Shown here piece by piece: positions 35,436 to 47,540 of a DNA stretch of 64,000 nucleotides. The stretch is taken from positions 1,351,546 to 1,415,545 of the forward strand of contig CAXIPT010000006.1 of the NCBI GenBank assembly GCA_964030475.1. The letters are read 5' to 3'. This DNA comes from Tethya wilhelma. Lineage: Eukaryota > Porifera > Demospongiae > Tethyida > Tethyidae. The first letter of the stretch is position 1; each line of letters starts with the position of its first letter. The notes beneath the pieces were generated by a model, which ran no database searches, was not told the origin of the DNA, and worked only from the letters and a program-made list of their open reading frames with translations. The position numbers were made by a program, and so were the translations under genes.

Positions 35436-37625
35436 CTGGAGGGTTTTATCTGAACGATATCTGAAAAAAGTCTGAAGTACATATGAATTTGAAAGACAAT
35501 GTGTACCAAGATCTAAAGTTCATCTGAATTGTATATGAACATTTGGCGAGGAATATCTGAATTTTTGTAGGCAAAACTAAAATGTCTTAATTATATCTTT
35601 TGAAAAGAAACAATGTCTTAGTTTTATCTGAGGTAGTATTCAGACGTTTGTACAGATCTCAAACATGTCTGAATCTGAATCTTGATTATCTGAATCCATA
35701 GACATGTGCGCTACACATGGAGGTCACGTGATCAATAAATTTCAAATTTTTGAGAGACACACATGGCCCAAACGATGGTAGAGCTCTGCAGAGACAATCT
35801 AGCTGCCACAGAGTAGGATCCAGCAAGAGGATAGTTGTTAAACAGAAAGCTGAACTGCTCCAGAATGTCATCCTTCAGTGCCCGCTACGATCAACAGTCA
35901 TTTTGACGGTAAGTTTACAACTAGTTAGCTATACTGAAGTTATTCATGATGGTAAAGCTGTTATCAACTTTGATTCCCCATTAAAATACTCTCAGATATC
36001 ACAACATAACTTGTGAGTCTTGTATCACTGAGTTGTAAGATCCTGAAAGGCTCAACTTGAGTGATAATCAGTTTCAGAAGTGCGATGGCTTGTTTCAAGC
36101 TGTCACAAAAGAGCAACTCAACAAGCGACAACTTCAAAATGAAGGAAACAAATTAGTCCGTAAATACATCATGGACAGGGTATGGACTTGTTTTCTATGT
36201 ACATACATTTGGCATGCATGTGTGTATGGTTAAACATACATACTTTTAACAGGTTGTATCTGCTTACCCCGAGCTTGGCCATCATGAAGACCGGTTTGAT
36301 CGAGTTTTATCACGAATATTGAGTCAAGCAAAGTACTATCAATCTCACCGACCAATGGTATAATATGCTTGCAATAAAGTTTTGCATTTGGCCATGTATT
36401 TTTTCCTGTTACAGGTTACCTCTAAAACTTCACCAAAAAAGAGTCCAGCAAAAACAAAGAAAACATCTTCCATCAAGAAAACTAAGTACACCTCCGCAAA
36501 GGTGCAACAAAAACTTAAGGTTTGTTATTTTGTAACATGGCGCATTCGTACATTATTTTACCCCCTGATTTGTATATGTCAAGGCCAACCAACCAAAAAC
36601 ATCAAAGACTACAACAAAGAAGCTTGAGTTGACACCAGCTAGCAAAGCATCTGTAAGCAATTCAATTGTCACCTGTGTGTTTTATCAATGTACATTATGT
36701 TTCATATTAAAGGACCAGCCGAAGAGTGCAGGAGAAAAGAAGATTTCAACTGGGTAAGTGCACCATTATACATGCTTATTTAATCATAAACACGACTCAC
36801 ATGTACAGGGATGCAGTTGTTATCATACACAAAACAAAGGAGGTGGCTTGTGGTATTATGGAAAAGAAAGATGGTCAGTCCCCTCTATCTCTCCCTCTCA
36901 CTAAAATCAAGCATGATCATTTCATTTTTTTAGAGATGTTCTGTGAAGTTAGGCTCTCCAAGCTATTCAAAAGCAGCCCCGATGAAGAAATAGCTTTATA
37001 CGAGCCAACTAAGAATAACATCACTTTGCTGACTAAACTTAATGTGAGTTGAAAAACTAAATTGAAATGTCCAATTGTATTTAACAACATACTATTCTTA
37101 ATCCTCTATAGATTGGAGATGTTTTCAAATGGAAAACTGAGTACATATACATAAAGGGTGAAACAGCAAGTCTTAGAGGTGTACGCCGTGAACGACATCC
37201 TGTGGATAGGCTGTATCACTGATGCATTCTGTGGTGACTGACTAAGTTAGAAATAGATCGGTAACTGTTACTTATATTGAGTTGAGTTGTGTTGTGTTTC
37301 ATGCGGTTGAGTTGTGTTTTGCTTCCTGTCTATATTATACCTATCTGGCTGTTCACTATGGAAATACATGTTAATTTCATAAAGACTTTGCAACATATGC
37401 ATTTGTACCGCTAAAAATAGACATTAAGACATTGCGTCAGACACTTTTCATACAAAACTCAGACAATGTCCCACTATGAATCCCATACTTTTAAGACATG
37501 ATTAAGACATTGTGTCAGATACTTTTCATACGAAACTCCCATAGTATTCAGATATTTTAGCTCAGATACTATTCAGACAGAATTGAGCACTATGTTTAAG
37601 ACACTATTCAGATCCGTTTCTCCAG
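35436..37625. mobile_element. 2.2-kb DNA element with CTGGAG ends and subterminal repeats
   Basis: Ends are CTGGAG and its inverse CTCCAG, flanked by TA. Inside each end the same short words recur and always point inward: ATCTGAA or TCTGAA (at least six times on the left, 35450-35700; several as TTCAGAT on the right, 37545-37612) and AATGTCTTA (35581, 35612 left; inverse CATTAAGACATTG and relatives on the right). Clustered inward subterminal motifs are typical transposase-binding arrays. The centre contains the multi-exon coding region described separately. Family unknown; TA flanks would fit Tc1/mariner-like insertion. Confidence 0.65.
35763..37222 (+). CDS. Unrecognised multi-exon Lys-rich gene inside the CTGGAG element
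   Basis: A chain of short coding segments with good splice sites lies between the element's ends. Segments: about 35750-35910 (ends before GTAAGT or reads on to 36011 before GTGAGT); 36041-36179 (LFQAVTKEQLNKRQLQNEG, ends at GTATGG); 36253-36357 (VVSAYPELGHHEDRFDRVLS); 36415-36520 (KTSPKKSPAKTKKTSSIKKT, a basic tail); short Lys/Thr-rich segments near 36583-36754; 36809-36873; 36933-37043 (CEVRLSKLFKSSPDEEIALY); and 37112-37222 (IGDVFKWKTEYIYIKG, ending in TGA). I cannot place it in a family and see no DDE triad. It could be the element's own protein or a captured host gene. The first exon and start are uncertain. Confidence 0.5.
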
Positions 37626-37627
37626 TA

Positions 37628-39070
37628 ATATATAGCTGATCATGAAGCTCAGCTCTGATTCAAATTAGCTATAGTAGTGATCCCAAGTCTCAGTGACAAT
37701 TTCCAGTGATCATGGCATGCAAGTTCTTACCAGTATAATATATAGAGCGGTTTTAATCCGGCTTGATGGACATGATGGTGGGTGGTGTGAAGTTTCCCGT
37801 GTGACTTTTTGATGGATCCAGGTTGGCAATCAGTAAAAGATTTACAAAGTCACTGTCACAGTGTGTCGTATCCACATGGAATTAATACTGACGTTAATAT
37901 TATAACATTTATATACACTGTCAATGAAACTCTTCTGGCATGCGGTTGTTTATCACTCATTATGTACATGTATAATTTATATGTTGGTCGGAAATTCATC
38001 GTTTACGTCATGCAGTCAATTACTATTAATTTTGCATTCATGAGTGTGACGTCACGGAAAATTAATTTAAAAACACGTATATAATTTTATATATAATCAT
38101 GATTATTACGTCGCAATTCTACTGTACACGTCAAATTTATAGTTTAGCATAATAATTATTATATTATGTCCAAAAAAGGACCTGTTAGTATAGTCCGGAG
38201 ATTAGGCTTATGAAAAATTCATGATGATTGTGAAACATGTACAATTAATATCCACACATCAATTTGTATTAATTATTGTATTGTATGTATTATTAATTAT
38301 TATTGTGTATTATTGTATGTATTATTAATTTGTATAATGCAGAGATAATTAACCCATGGGCAATGAGGAAACAAGGGTATAATGGCCTCCTTACAATTTG
38401 TGAGAATGACATACAATTGTGGCAATCATGAATGTACTGTAGAATATCACACCGTCACCACAGAGCAGCTATGCTCCTAACCAAAAGTTCAGTAATTACA
38501 ATTATTATTAAATTAACACACCACAATTATAATAGGTGGTGTAAAGATGTCCTGACATGCCAATACTGATTTTTAACTCTAAAAGAAGTGAACATTAAAG
38601 ATCTATAGACTCATGCAGTCTGAGAAAATATACATGATCAGTTACTGAGCACAGTAGAAAAACAATGATGAACAGCAGAAAGAACAAGATTACGAGAATG
38701 TCATTATAGTACGTACAACATTGATATCATAATCAGATGCAAAATGAAGTATATGACATCTATACTGTACTTGCATGGTACCATATGGTACGTATGGCAG
38801 ATCTTAATACTTGAAAAATCATGTATAGCAGATCTCTAAGGATTGAAGCTCACTATAGAAGCAACAGACCACAAAAGACAGGCCGCAAAAACTCGAGAAT
38901 AGGCGGGTCTTGGTAAGAGCTAGAATCACAACCAGGGTGACTCCTCATCATATTCTAGGCCTAGTTGATCACTTCAAGTACATGCATGGGTACTGGTGTA
39001 AACTTTTCTTCTGATCTCAGCTGATCACATCACATTAATATATAATCTGCAAGAGTTAAGACATGTACGG
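37628..39070. other. Gene-free AT-rich sequence
   Basis: No exon seen. Runs of TATTAATTATTATTG and a TGTATTATTAATT duplication at 38270-38330. The open frame 37809-38084 has no domain and simple AT-driven composition. Confidence 0.45.
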
Positions 39071-39074
39071 AAGC

Positions 39075-39400
39075 TCACTGGGATGCTCTGCAGAGCATTC
39101 TATAATTCTGCTGACCGTCCCTCACACTATAATAAGTAAGATTGTTCAAGTCCCTCATTCATCCACATATCTTGAGTATGCTAGTGTGGTTTGGAATCCC
39201 TATTTATAGTTAAGGACATTGTGGTACTTATAAAGATGTTCAGAAGTTCGCTCTCTACATGGGTTTGCCTAAAGAGGTGGCCAGGAACACCAGACAAATC
39301 TCTCCTTTCCTCATGCAATGTGTCCTGACTGTCCATATTACAAGACAGCTAGCTATAAACTTCTAAAGCAAATTAATAAGAGCTGGAGAATTTCAGAAGC
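39075..39400 (+). pseudogene. Remnant of a LINE reverse transcriptase C-terminus
   Basis: One frame reads STYLEYASVVWNPY, the hallmark LEYAsxVWxPy motif near the end of non-LTR retrotransposon reverse transcriptases, preceded by a segment resembling a ...SIILLTVPHTIISKIVQ stretch and followed, in shifted frames with stops, by a piece like QKFALYMGLP. Frame breaks and stops show an old, inactive fragment. Confidence 0.5.
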
Positions 39401-39432
39401 TGTGTTTAAAGTCGCAGCCTTGTTTCCTTTCT

Positions 39433-39733
39433 TTTTGCAGCACTGCCCATTCCTACACTGCTAATTTTTATGAAATTTTTATTATACTTGTTTGTTCACT
39501 TTTTCCAACACTAAAGTGCTCAACTGCAATGGAGTATAAGCTATCAGAGACTGGTCAGTCTCTACAAAAAGCATGAGCTACTGCTTTCAAGTACACTGGA
39601 TGCGCATGCACATTTAATCCATGTCTGAAGGCTTAGCTGTCATTCTCTGAAAGTTTATGAGCATAAACATTTTGTATTGTTTCTATGGGACAGTCGGCCC
39701 ATTCCTACTATACGTACTACCGTACGTATGATT
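39433..39733. mobile_element. GTAGGAATGGGC composite element, copy C (inverted, internally deleted)
   Basis: Begins with GCACTGCCCATTCCTACACT, includes the CAGAGACTGGTCAGTCTCTA region shared with copies A and B, and ends GGCCCATTCCTACTATACGT followed by ACTACCGTACGTATGAT. It is about 300 bp, so most of the interior and the fold-back part are missing, and it points the other way. Confidence 0.75.
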
Positions 39734-40311
39734 ATGGAACACCTACAAGACATAATACACAATCATGAGATATTAGTATACATACACTATATACAGTCCG
39801 GTCATAGATAATATACTCCGCAATGAATAATAATTATAAGACCTTTTAATACACTCCCCCTATAGCCTACATGGCCCGGAGTGGCGGCCCAGACTACACA
39901 TACACTGCATACACCTTCAACACTGAAATTTATGCTTGTATCAGAGGTCTATGCTTGACAAGTACAATGATCAGCAATGATAAAATTATCTTAGGCCTAC
40001 CTTCCATATTTCCAACATGGACAATTCGTTTTAATAGCTGAGTATGGGATGGAAGAGATCATTGACATATATAGTGGACAATCTTCATCATCACGGTCAA
40101 CCACCTCGTAATTTGGAATCACTACTCCCTACTGAAGTTCTCCAAACTCTTTCCCTTTGTCAAATTGCGTTCAGGGGAACACAGCGCCTTCTTTATATAG
40201 TTACTAGGAGCCCATATGTCTATGAGAATCAGGTGGCTGGCCGATCGACTGAGATCACAGTCTAGACTGAGAGGTCAATGGTAGAGGTGAAATTGAAAAC
40301 ACTATATATTA

Positions 40312-41060
40312 AGGTAATCGGGGTAATTCTGAATACTTTTGAAATCTGCCCTCATATCTCCTATCCTGCAAAAAGTTAGACTCCAAGATTTCATGCACAG
40401 GTAGGCCGTATACCAATAAGCTCTTTGTGCAAGAAGTCTTGCTATCACGGTGTATGTCCGTCTAACAATCAGGAGCAGATTGATTACTGAGGTACTATTA
40501 CTACTGAGTGGTAAATAGAAGCAAGATAGTCTAGAAACTTTTAAATATCTCACTAACAGGCTTTCCTTTGTCTTCCAATGAAGGTTATAGGATGTAGTAC
40601 AGACACCAGTGATAGTGTGGCATCAATTTTATAACTTGGGGACACTCAGAACAACTCTTGCAACCAACCGTTCCATACAAATTAACGCCCACGTATATTG
40701 TACTTGTATAAACAACACCTATGCAGATATATACTAGCAGCTCTGCTACAAGCATTTGGAATATGTCTAAGGCAAAATGGTCTAGAGATCAGCCAGATCA
40801 TCCAGCTGAATCCATGAATCCTTGCATTCATGCTTATAGCCATTATTTTGGTCGTTTAGGTCAACTATTCAGAATTACCCCGATTACACCAATTTTGACC
40901 TTTGCCCATTGAACTTTGATTTTTTCAACGACCGGGTCGACCGTCTGGTGTCAGCCGTGTCCAAGATTGCGACTAAGCCATCTCAGAACATCTACAGTTA
41001 CTTGCTTTCTTGAGGGAGGCTCGTACTTGTAAGTTTATTCAGAATTACCCCGATCTACCT
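40312..41060. mobile_element. Inverted-repeat element, AGGTA(A)TCGGGGTAATTCTGAAT termini
   Basis: Left AGGTAATCGGGGTAATTCTG, right the inverse of AGGTAGATCGGGGTAATTCT, TA on both outer sides. A second right-type terminus (ATTCAGAATTACCCCGATTA) lies at about 40868, so the element may be two overlapping copies. No transposase frame. Shares AGGTA and GGGGTAATT with 30691-31656, so they are probably related families. Confidence 0.75.
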
Positions 41061-41431
41061 TAGTCTATGCGGCTTGTGTCCATCACTGCAATATTTAGGT
41101 AGTTGATTCAGAATCACTCAAGATCATAACATTATTAATTAAAGACGTCATCGTAAAAACATTGAATGTGGGGAATCCCCAGGTTTATACCCTCACTACT
41201 TGTAAAGGCTCTGGGTGTGGTTTATGAATTTTTATATTGGTGGCGGTATTCAAAAAGGACTTGTTGAGAATTTCCCTGGGACTTTCCTTGGCCTAGCCCT
41301 CCTCAGCTTGTATATCAACCCACACTCATGTAAGTGAAGTAAACTAGACAAGTACCATTTTCTCTAAAATTGCTACAATCAGTGACAGGCAGCCTGTGTT
41401 TCAAATACAGATATCAGTGGTAGAAGTGTGA

Positions 41432-44400
41432 ATGGAAGCAACATCTAGATTGAGAGGAGTACCACTAGATCACAAGCTGAAGATGCCACCACCAAGAAGA
41501 CAACCAGCAGGAGGGTACAATGTTGGGAAAGCAAACCTCTACAACCAGAGTGGACGACTTCGATCTGGAGAACTGGACATGCTCACTTGCCCCGTTTGCA
41601 AGTGGATACTTCGAGGACCTGTCCAGCTGATATCCTGTGGATGTCGGTTCTGTGAAAGCTGTCTACAAACAAGCATAATTTCAAGCAGGTTACTATTCTG
41701 TATGGATATACTAGTCTACATACAAATCATATTAAATTATGGTAAAATGCAAGAGCAGCATGTATCCATTCCGCCCGAAGATTCAAATAGTACAGTGCGG
41801 AGTACACTGTCATCAACAGATCTATTACTGAGGGATTTTTACTAATAAGCTGCTGGTTTACAACTATATCTACGTCTTTCGATGGAGTTTGTCCTGATAT
41901 TGAGTAAAGTTTATTGAAAAATTAAGCCAATGGATCGTAATTGAACTTGATGTTGATTGTACGGAATATTGGATGTTTCCGTCAGCCTCTATGCTTTTGT
42001 TGCTGATCGTTATGTGTTCAAACAAGTAATATCAAATGGTTAGCTGTTGCCCTAAAGGCATTTTAGTAGTGTAGTGTTCACGATCATAAATTATACTCTT
42101 GTTTCAATATTATTTTGGGTTATATATTAAATCATAAATCAACCCCAATTTTTTTCTTCACCATGCATACATTATACATAATAATTTACAGTAGCTCCTC
42201 TGATTGTCCCATGAAGTGCCCTGTCGACGGAGAAGATTTCACTCAGTCAAAGGTGCGGAACGATAAAGGGTGCCAAAAGGAATTAAATTCTCTCGAGGTG
42301 GACTGTCCAACTGAACCTGATCCATGTGGCTGGAGAGGAGCTCTGACTGACTTGGAGGTATTACAAAATAATCTCTGACGGACTAATCAATGTGTTGGGC
42401 TTACCATTTTTACAATGACTTAATTTAAAGGCTCAGATGAAACTCAATAAATAGAATTTTCTCCTTTCCTCCTTTGACTGTATTGCATCATCCTCATTAA
42501 CATGCATTGTAATTAATTTATTCATTACTATTCTGGCAGTGCATAGTAGTATGATGAGGTAGCATAATGTGGTTTATGAATATACTTATCAAAGAGCTGC
42601 ATTTGCATTAATTTTGGAAGGGAAAAAACCCTGTAAAAACCCTTACTTGCATGTGTGGGGTGATCCATATAGTTGACATAATATTATATTTGTATGTTTT
42701 GTTGAGCTGGCACTTGTTGAAGTTAATGATCTGATCCACAATTCTTTACATAGGAACATAAACTCAATGATTGTCCCAATGTGTTCGTTAAGTGTGAGTT
42801 CAACTGTGATGAGAGCTTTCCACGGTCCCAGAAGCAAGCCCATGGGGTTCACTGCACAAAACGAATTGAGCGTTGTGATTACTGTGAGATCTCTGTCATC
42901 TTCGATCAGCTACAGGTATTTACTATGATATTATGTATGTTTTTCACATATTACTTGATTCTTTTGAATCTCACTTGTACTTGTACAGGACCACCATTCA
43001 TCTTGCCAAGAGTACCCCATGAAATGTGATTTTTGTGGCGAAGATATTGGAGCAAGAAAAAAGGTGAAAAAGTAGATTTATTGTCACATATAGCCATGCA
43101 TTCTTTTCCCCCTTCTCCACACACACACACACACACACACACATTAGCCTCATCCCCAGGCTCCCTTTGACTTTCAAAGGGGAGCTATGGGACGAAGCTA
43201 CACACACACACACACACTACAATCACAAACACATTCCACTTGTAGGATATCAAATACATGTTTGCTTAATTTGGAATCCCATAACATCAATTGCAAGCAC
43301 TGAAGCTTATATAATTGTTATGCTGACTGTCATCAAATTCCAACCACATGTAACCTGATAAGCGTACAAAACATATAGAAATTTAATTCCCCATAGCCAT
43401 CCGTATCGTTGCAGACATTTAATCACTCAGATTAAAATGTTCTCCTTTCAATAACCCCCAATTGCCATATCTTTTGAACTCTAATTGTATAGTTTCAAAA
43501 GCATTTGGACCATGATTGCACTGAGTATGAGATGCACTGTCCATTCAGGGACGAATCACAGTGTATTGTGAAGGTGAGTACATGAGTACATGAGAATCTG
43601 CTGATGGTTTGCACACATTAAGCATCAATTTGATCCCATATAGTGTACAATAATTACTAGTAGCTTAGCTTGCAAGGTTAATGAACATCTGTAGACAGTT
43701 TCTTAAGTAGTGCACCTGCAAGATCATTGCTGGCCTATTTACTACATCATAAGAAAATTACTCACTACACACTCAATATTAATTATTATTGACAATGTTA
43801 TCATCTCTCTCTCTCTCTCTGCTTGTTGCTTTATAGGCTAAGAAACTTGAAATGGCTGAGCATGTGAAGGAGAACCACCTCATTGCATCCATTGAGCAAG
43901 TGGGTGCTCTCAAAGAAGAAGTCTCTACTTTGAAGTCTTTAAACGAGCAACTTCAAGTGGAAATGAGAAGACAAGAAGTTGAGATGAAGAGACGTGATGA
44001 CATCATCACTCAACTGGAAAAGCGACTGAGAGAGGTTGAATCTTCCCTAAGAGACAAGGGTTCATGGGGTCAACAGCGATACCAGTACGACTTTGTCGAG
44101 AGTGACAGTGGAGCTAAACCTGGAAAGAAGAAAGCGGTCACAGATGGTGGGATTTTTGATTCATCCACTTCTGCAACAATTGGGAAGCTCCGTGAAGATT
44201 TGGAGGCCAGTCAGAGTCAGATCAGTCACCTCAACACCTCCATGCAAACCATCCAGGCCGGCTTTACTCAGTTTGGTGTTTTGGTGGATGAGGTGAGATT
44301 GAGGCAGGACGTGCTCGATGTCAAGACCACCTCCGGAACTTTCATTTGGAAGATTCCAGACATTAGAAGACGGTAAGATGGATTTTTTTGAAACTGTATT

Positions 44401-44985
44401 TCCTACTGACAAGTGTTTGTGATGATCTTTACCAGTTAGAAATAGAAGCTATTGTTACATGGTAAAGATCATCAAAATTAAAAAAAATTACCTAGGAGAG
44501 ATACACCACAATAAATCACATATGTACCCATGTATGACTTTGTAATTCTTTTCTTTTGTAGGTATGGTGATGCCATTGAGAGAAGGACACTGAGTCTCTA
44601 CAGTCCACCTTTCTACACCAGCCCACACGGATATAGAATGTGCATCAGAACCTACCTTAATGGCGATGGTGTTGGCAAGGGATCTCACATCTCTCTCTTC
44701 TTCGTCCTAATGAAAAGTGAGCATGATAGTCTACTGGTGTGGCCGTTCAAGCAAGCTGTCCGATTTACGCTCATAAACCAACTAAATCGAGCTAACGACA
44801 TCACAGAAGCTTTTGCACCTGATCTTTCCAGTCCATCCTTCCAGCGTCCCCAAGGAGACATGAACGTGGCGAGTGGTTTCCCACGTTTTGCCAAGCAGTC
44901 GGTGCTTCAAGATGAAAGCTTCACCAAAGATAATGTGATCTTTATCAAGGCTCAGGTTGATTTGAGTGGTTTGAACCTCGACTAA
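41432..44985 (+). CDS. TRAF-like signalling adaptor, seven exons (566 aa)
   Basis: Complete gene. Exons 41432-41688, 42192-42357, 42754-42915, 42989-43063, 43493-43573, 43837-44372, 44562-44985; all phases join (1701 nt). Domains: RING about 53-96 (C53-P-V-C56, C69-G-C-R-F-C74, C77, C91, C95), with Cys71 where most TRAFs have His; TRAF-type zinc fingers from about 100 to 247, with LEVDCPTEPDPCGWRGALTD, KCEFNCDESFPRSQKQAHGV, RCDYC, KCDFCGEDIGARKK and HCPFRDESQC; coiled coil about 250-400; MATH domain about 413-561, with GTFIWKIPDIRRR, LYSPPFYTSPHGYRMCIRTY and FNG-type closing segment NVASGFPRFAKQSVL. Order and length are those of classical TRAF proteins. Each zinc finger sits on its own exon. 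Cytoplasmic adaptor role is inferred from family. Confidence 0.92.
43145..43200. mobile_element. Tiny inverted-repeat element in a TRAF intron
   Basis: TAGCCTCATCCCCAGGCTCC on the left and the inverse, ending GGGACGAAGCTA, on the right; 56 bp in all. The ends match those of the 332-bp MITE at 32852. CA microsatellites flank it on both sides. Confidence 0.6.
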
Positions 44986-44999
44986 GTATTATTAGCATC

Positions 45000-46331
45000 C
45001 ATCTGAAGACTTTTTATGATTGTTTTATGTAGTACTACATGTTTTTGTTCCTGAGTTATGTCATAGGGTCTAGTATTGTTGTATGTAGTGCAATTATTTA
45101 GTACAATGTCTTTGCCATACATGTACATGCAATATAGAACTTGTGACTCATGACACACATAATTATGATTGTGAATTGATTGTTATTGTTTGTACCAGAG
45201 CAGCCTGAACAATTGAAATTTATGTTCGTACAAATTTGTCTTGAAAGCATCAATGATGAATAATTATTGTGAGTTGAATTCATCAAATTCTTCATCAGAT
45301 TCTCCTGCAGCTGGATTGAATAAATAAGGGGAGGGTACAATAATTATTGGAAAAGCCCATGTCTACATGCAATGCCTTCAAAACATTCAGGATCATGCAT
45401 GTATGGATTGGACTGATGAACCTCCCCATGTAGAATTTAGTTCCAGAAAAATATGAAAATTAAACGTAAATACAAGCAGGCCAGTGGTGGTGTTGGCAAG
45501 CTAGCAGACTACTCACTGGTGGTTTGTTGTAAGAGGAGATGAGGAAATACTGTCGAAATTAGATAGTGAATGGGACAAAGTGTCCTTGCAGACAAACTGG
45601 AAAATCGAACCTGTCTTTCAATACCTGTTTACTGATGATCCAGTAGCTAGAGTGCAAAAGAGTTCACCTCAATTGAAGAGCACTGTGCCTATTCAAACTA
45701 TTATAAGCCGAGAGTAGTTGCAGGTAGACTAGTGTACACATTTGTATAAGACTGATTGACATAATTATCATACTACGTAGCTCATATTCATGTTTGTGTT
45801 TACGAATAATTACTGGCTTTAAGTAGCAATTAATGAATAATATTAATTTTATCTCCACACCATGTATAATTTTGTGGGTGGGAGAGTGAAGGGTGTGTCC
45901 ATGTTCATTATACTCTATTAATTTTTTGTCAATGGATGAGCAATCGATTAGTGTGGAATTGCCTAACATTAGCACCATTGCCGTCCATTGGTTTGGTCAG
46001 TTGATGTGTTTTACTTGCCAGCTATATATAGGACTGTCAATCAGATTTTAGCATGAAATTTAATGCTTATATAGAATAAAAGGAAAAGATTATTATGACT
46101 TAGTGAGGTTTTAGAATACTTATACAATAATTATTAATTATAGTTCAAATTACATAAATGCTCAAGCACAAAATTTCAAACACAAAAAGAAATTATTGCT
46201 GACAAAAAAATTTGCAACAAAATGGCTTATAAACTATGGAATGAAATTGAACTATCGTACTAAGTATACATAGTTTAGAAATCTGACACACAAAAAATAA
46301 TAGTTATATATATCTGCATGCTATGTAAATC
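45000..46331. other. Intergenic region with a coding-like fragment
   Basis: Mostly AT-rich. The frame 45506-45716 (+) reads HWWFVVRGDEEILSKLDSEW and then KVSLQTNWKIEPVFQYLFTD before ending in TAG, with an AG acceptor just upstream (GCTAGCAG). I have a recollection of similar WWxVVxGDExxL...LQTxW segments in sponge and cnidarian proteins of unknown function, so this looks like a displaced last exon. No partner exon is visible. The minus-strand frame 45664-45978 is not supported. Confidence 0.4.
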
Positions 46332-46847
46332 TTAGTGCTGCTTTGAAGCTCTTGATGCGTATGTGTACCACAAGTAAGGCACTGCTACTCCCACACCTAT
46401 CATACTAGACAATAAAGTTACTGCTGTGAACACTATAAATATAATTGCTAGGGGCATACTCATCTCTGTGAAGCAACACTCATCCCTACAATTTTGCACA
46501 CATGAGAAAGTGCTCTCAGCTTCTTCGCAATCGGAGCAGAAATTTGAAAAAGACACAGCAAATGGAATCAGCAGTGCTATAGCCACTATGAGCGTGAGAG
46601 TGGTTGCGATTAGGAATAAGAAAACAATGTTCTTTCTCAGTTGTGATACTCCGATAAGTAGGATTCCGATCACTGCATCTGCCAGTGCTAGGAGACCCAC
46701 TAGGAAGCCTAAGACGTGGGGTAGTGGTCCGCTAAACTCCAGCGAGATCCAGGCAATGATGGAAGAGAGGAGAAACATGGCGGAGATGAGGTATAAGAAA
46801 CAGGAGATTCCTGTTATTATGTTGACAATGATCGGTACTTTAGCCAT
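46332..46847 (-). CDS. Four-span membrane protein (171 aa)
   Basis: Single-exon frame. The longer open frame starts at GTG (46889); the first ATG, in a good context (CCAACCATGG), is at 46847. Hydrophobic segments at about 6-32, 42-66, 72-98 and 130-155. The loop between spans 3 and 4 is short and Cys-rich (FCSDCEEAESTFSC, then CRDECC), so probably extracellular and disulphide-bonded. The layout is like small tetraspanin-type, MS4A/claudin-type or MARVEL-type proteins, but it lacks the tetraspanin CCG motif, so no family is assigned. It is followed upstream by a TG microsatellite. Function unknown. Confidence 0.65.
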   Translation of the reverse strand: MAKVPIIVNIITGISCFLYLISAMFLLSSIIAWISLEFSGPLPHVLGFLVGLLALADAVIGILLIGVSQLRKNIVFLFLIATTLTLIVAIALLIPFAVSFSNFCSDCEEAESTFSCVQNCRDECCFTEMSMPLAIIFIVFTAVTLLSSMIGVGVAVPYLWYTYASRASKQH

Positions 46848-46886
46848 GGTTGGGAGTGATGCATGTGTTGAGTTTAATGGAAGAGA

Positions 46887-46932
<46 letters not shown>

Positions 46933-47540
46933 TGTCATTGCATGTGTAACACAACAATAATGTACGTAGCTATAGAGTGTGTGTGTGTGTGTGTACCAAC
47001 ATGCATTATACAATTAAGCTAAATGACTATAATATAGTAAGGTGGTGGCATTGTACTTCCAATGAGTGTAATGTCAGCACATGGTTCTCACAGCATTGTG
47101 GGGATTAGGAGAGCTCAATACTCTTAAATCATACTCTTGTAGTAAGTACAATCCATCTGAAATTTCTATTTACAGTACCCTTAGTTTTGAACGGACATGA
47201 TTCAGTTCAAAATCATGCTGCTCTCCACTTTACAATAAAAGGGGTGGGGCTCATTGAGACATCAAACGCCTCTATTTTCACTCATTTTAGTTTCTTACCT
47301 TGTCTCTTTGGTCTTTTTCACGATAAATGTTCCCCAATAATGACTTATTTTGCTTTATTGCTCTCGCTTGGTCAATATATAGAATTTGTGTAAAAAAGTA
47401 AAACAGCTTTTCAGTCACACCCCACATGCGACCACACCCTTCAAAAGTTGTTGTTGCCGCGCGATTGTTAGTGAGCCACGCCCAATTTATAGAATATTCA
47501 TAATTAGGATGAATATTTAATAATTGATATTAATTAATTT

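Noticed and set aside
40044..40265. 73-codon plus-strand frame
   Set aside because: No domain, splice context or relatives recognised; too little to call a gene.
46426..47022. 198-codon plus-strand frame
   Set aside because: Shadow of the four-span gene followed by a TG repeat.
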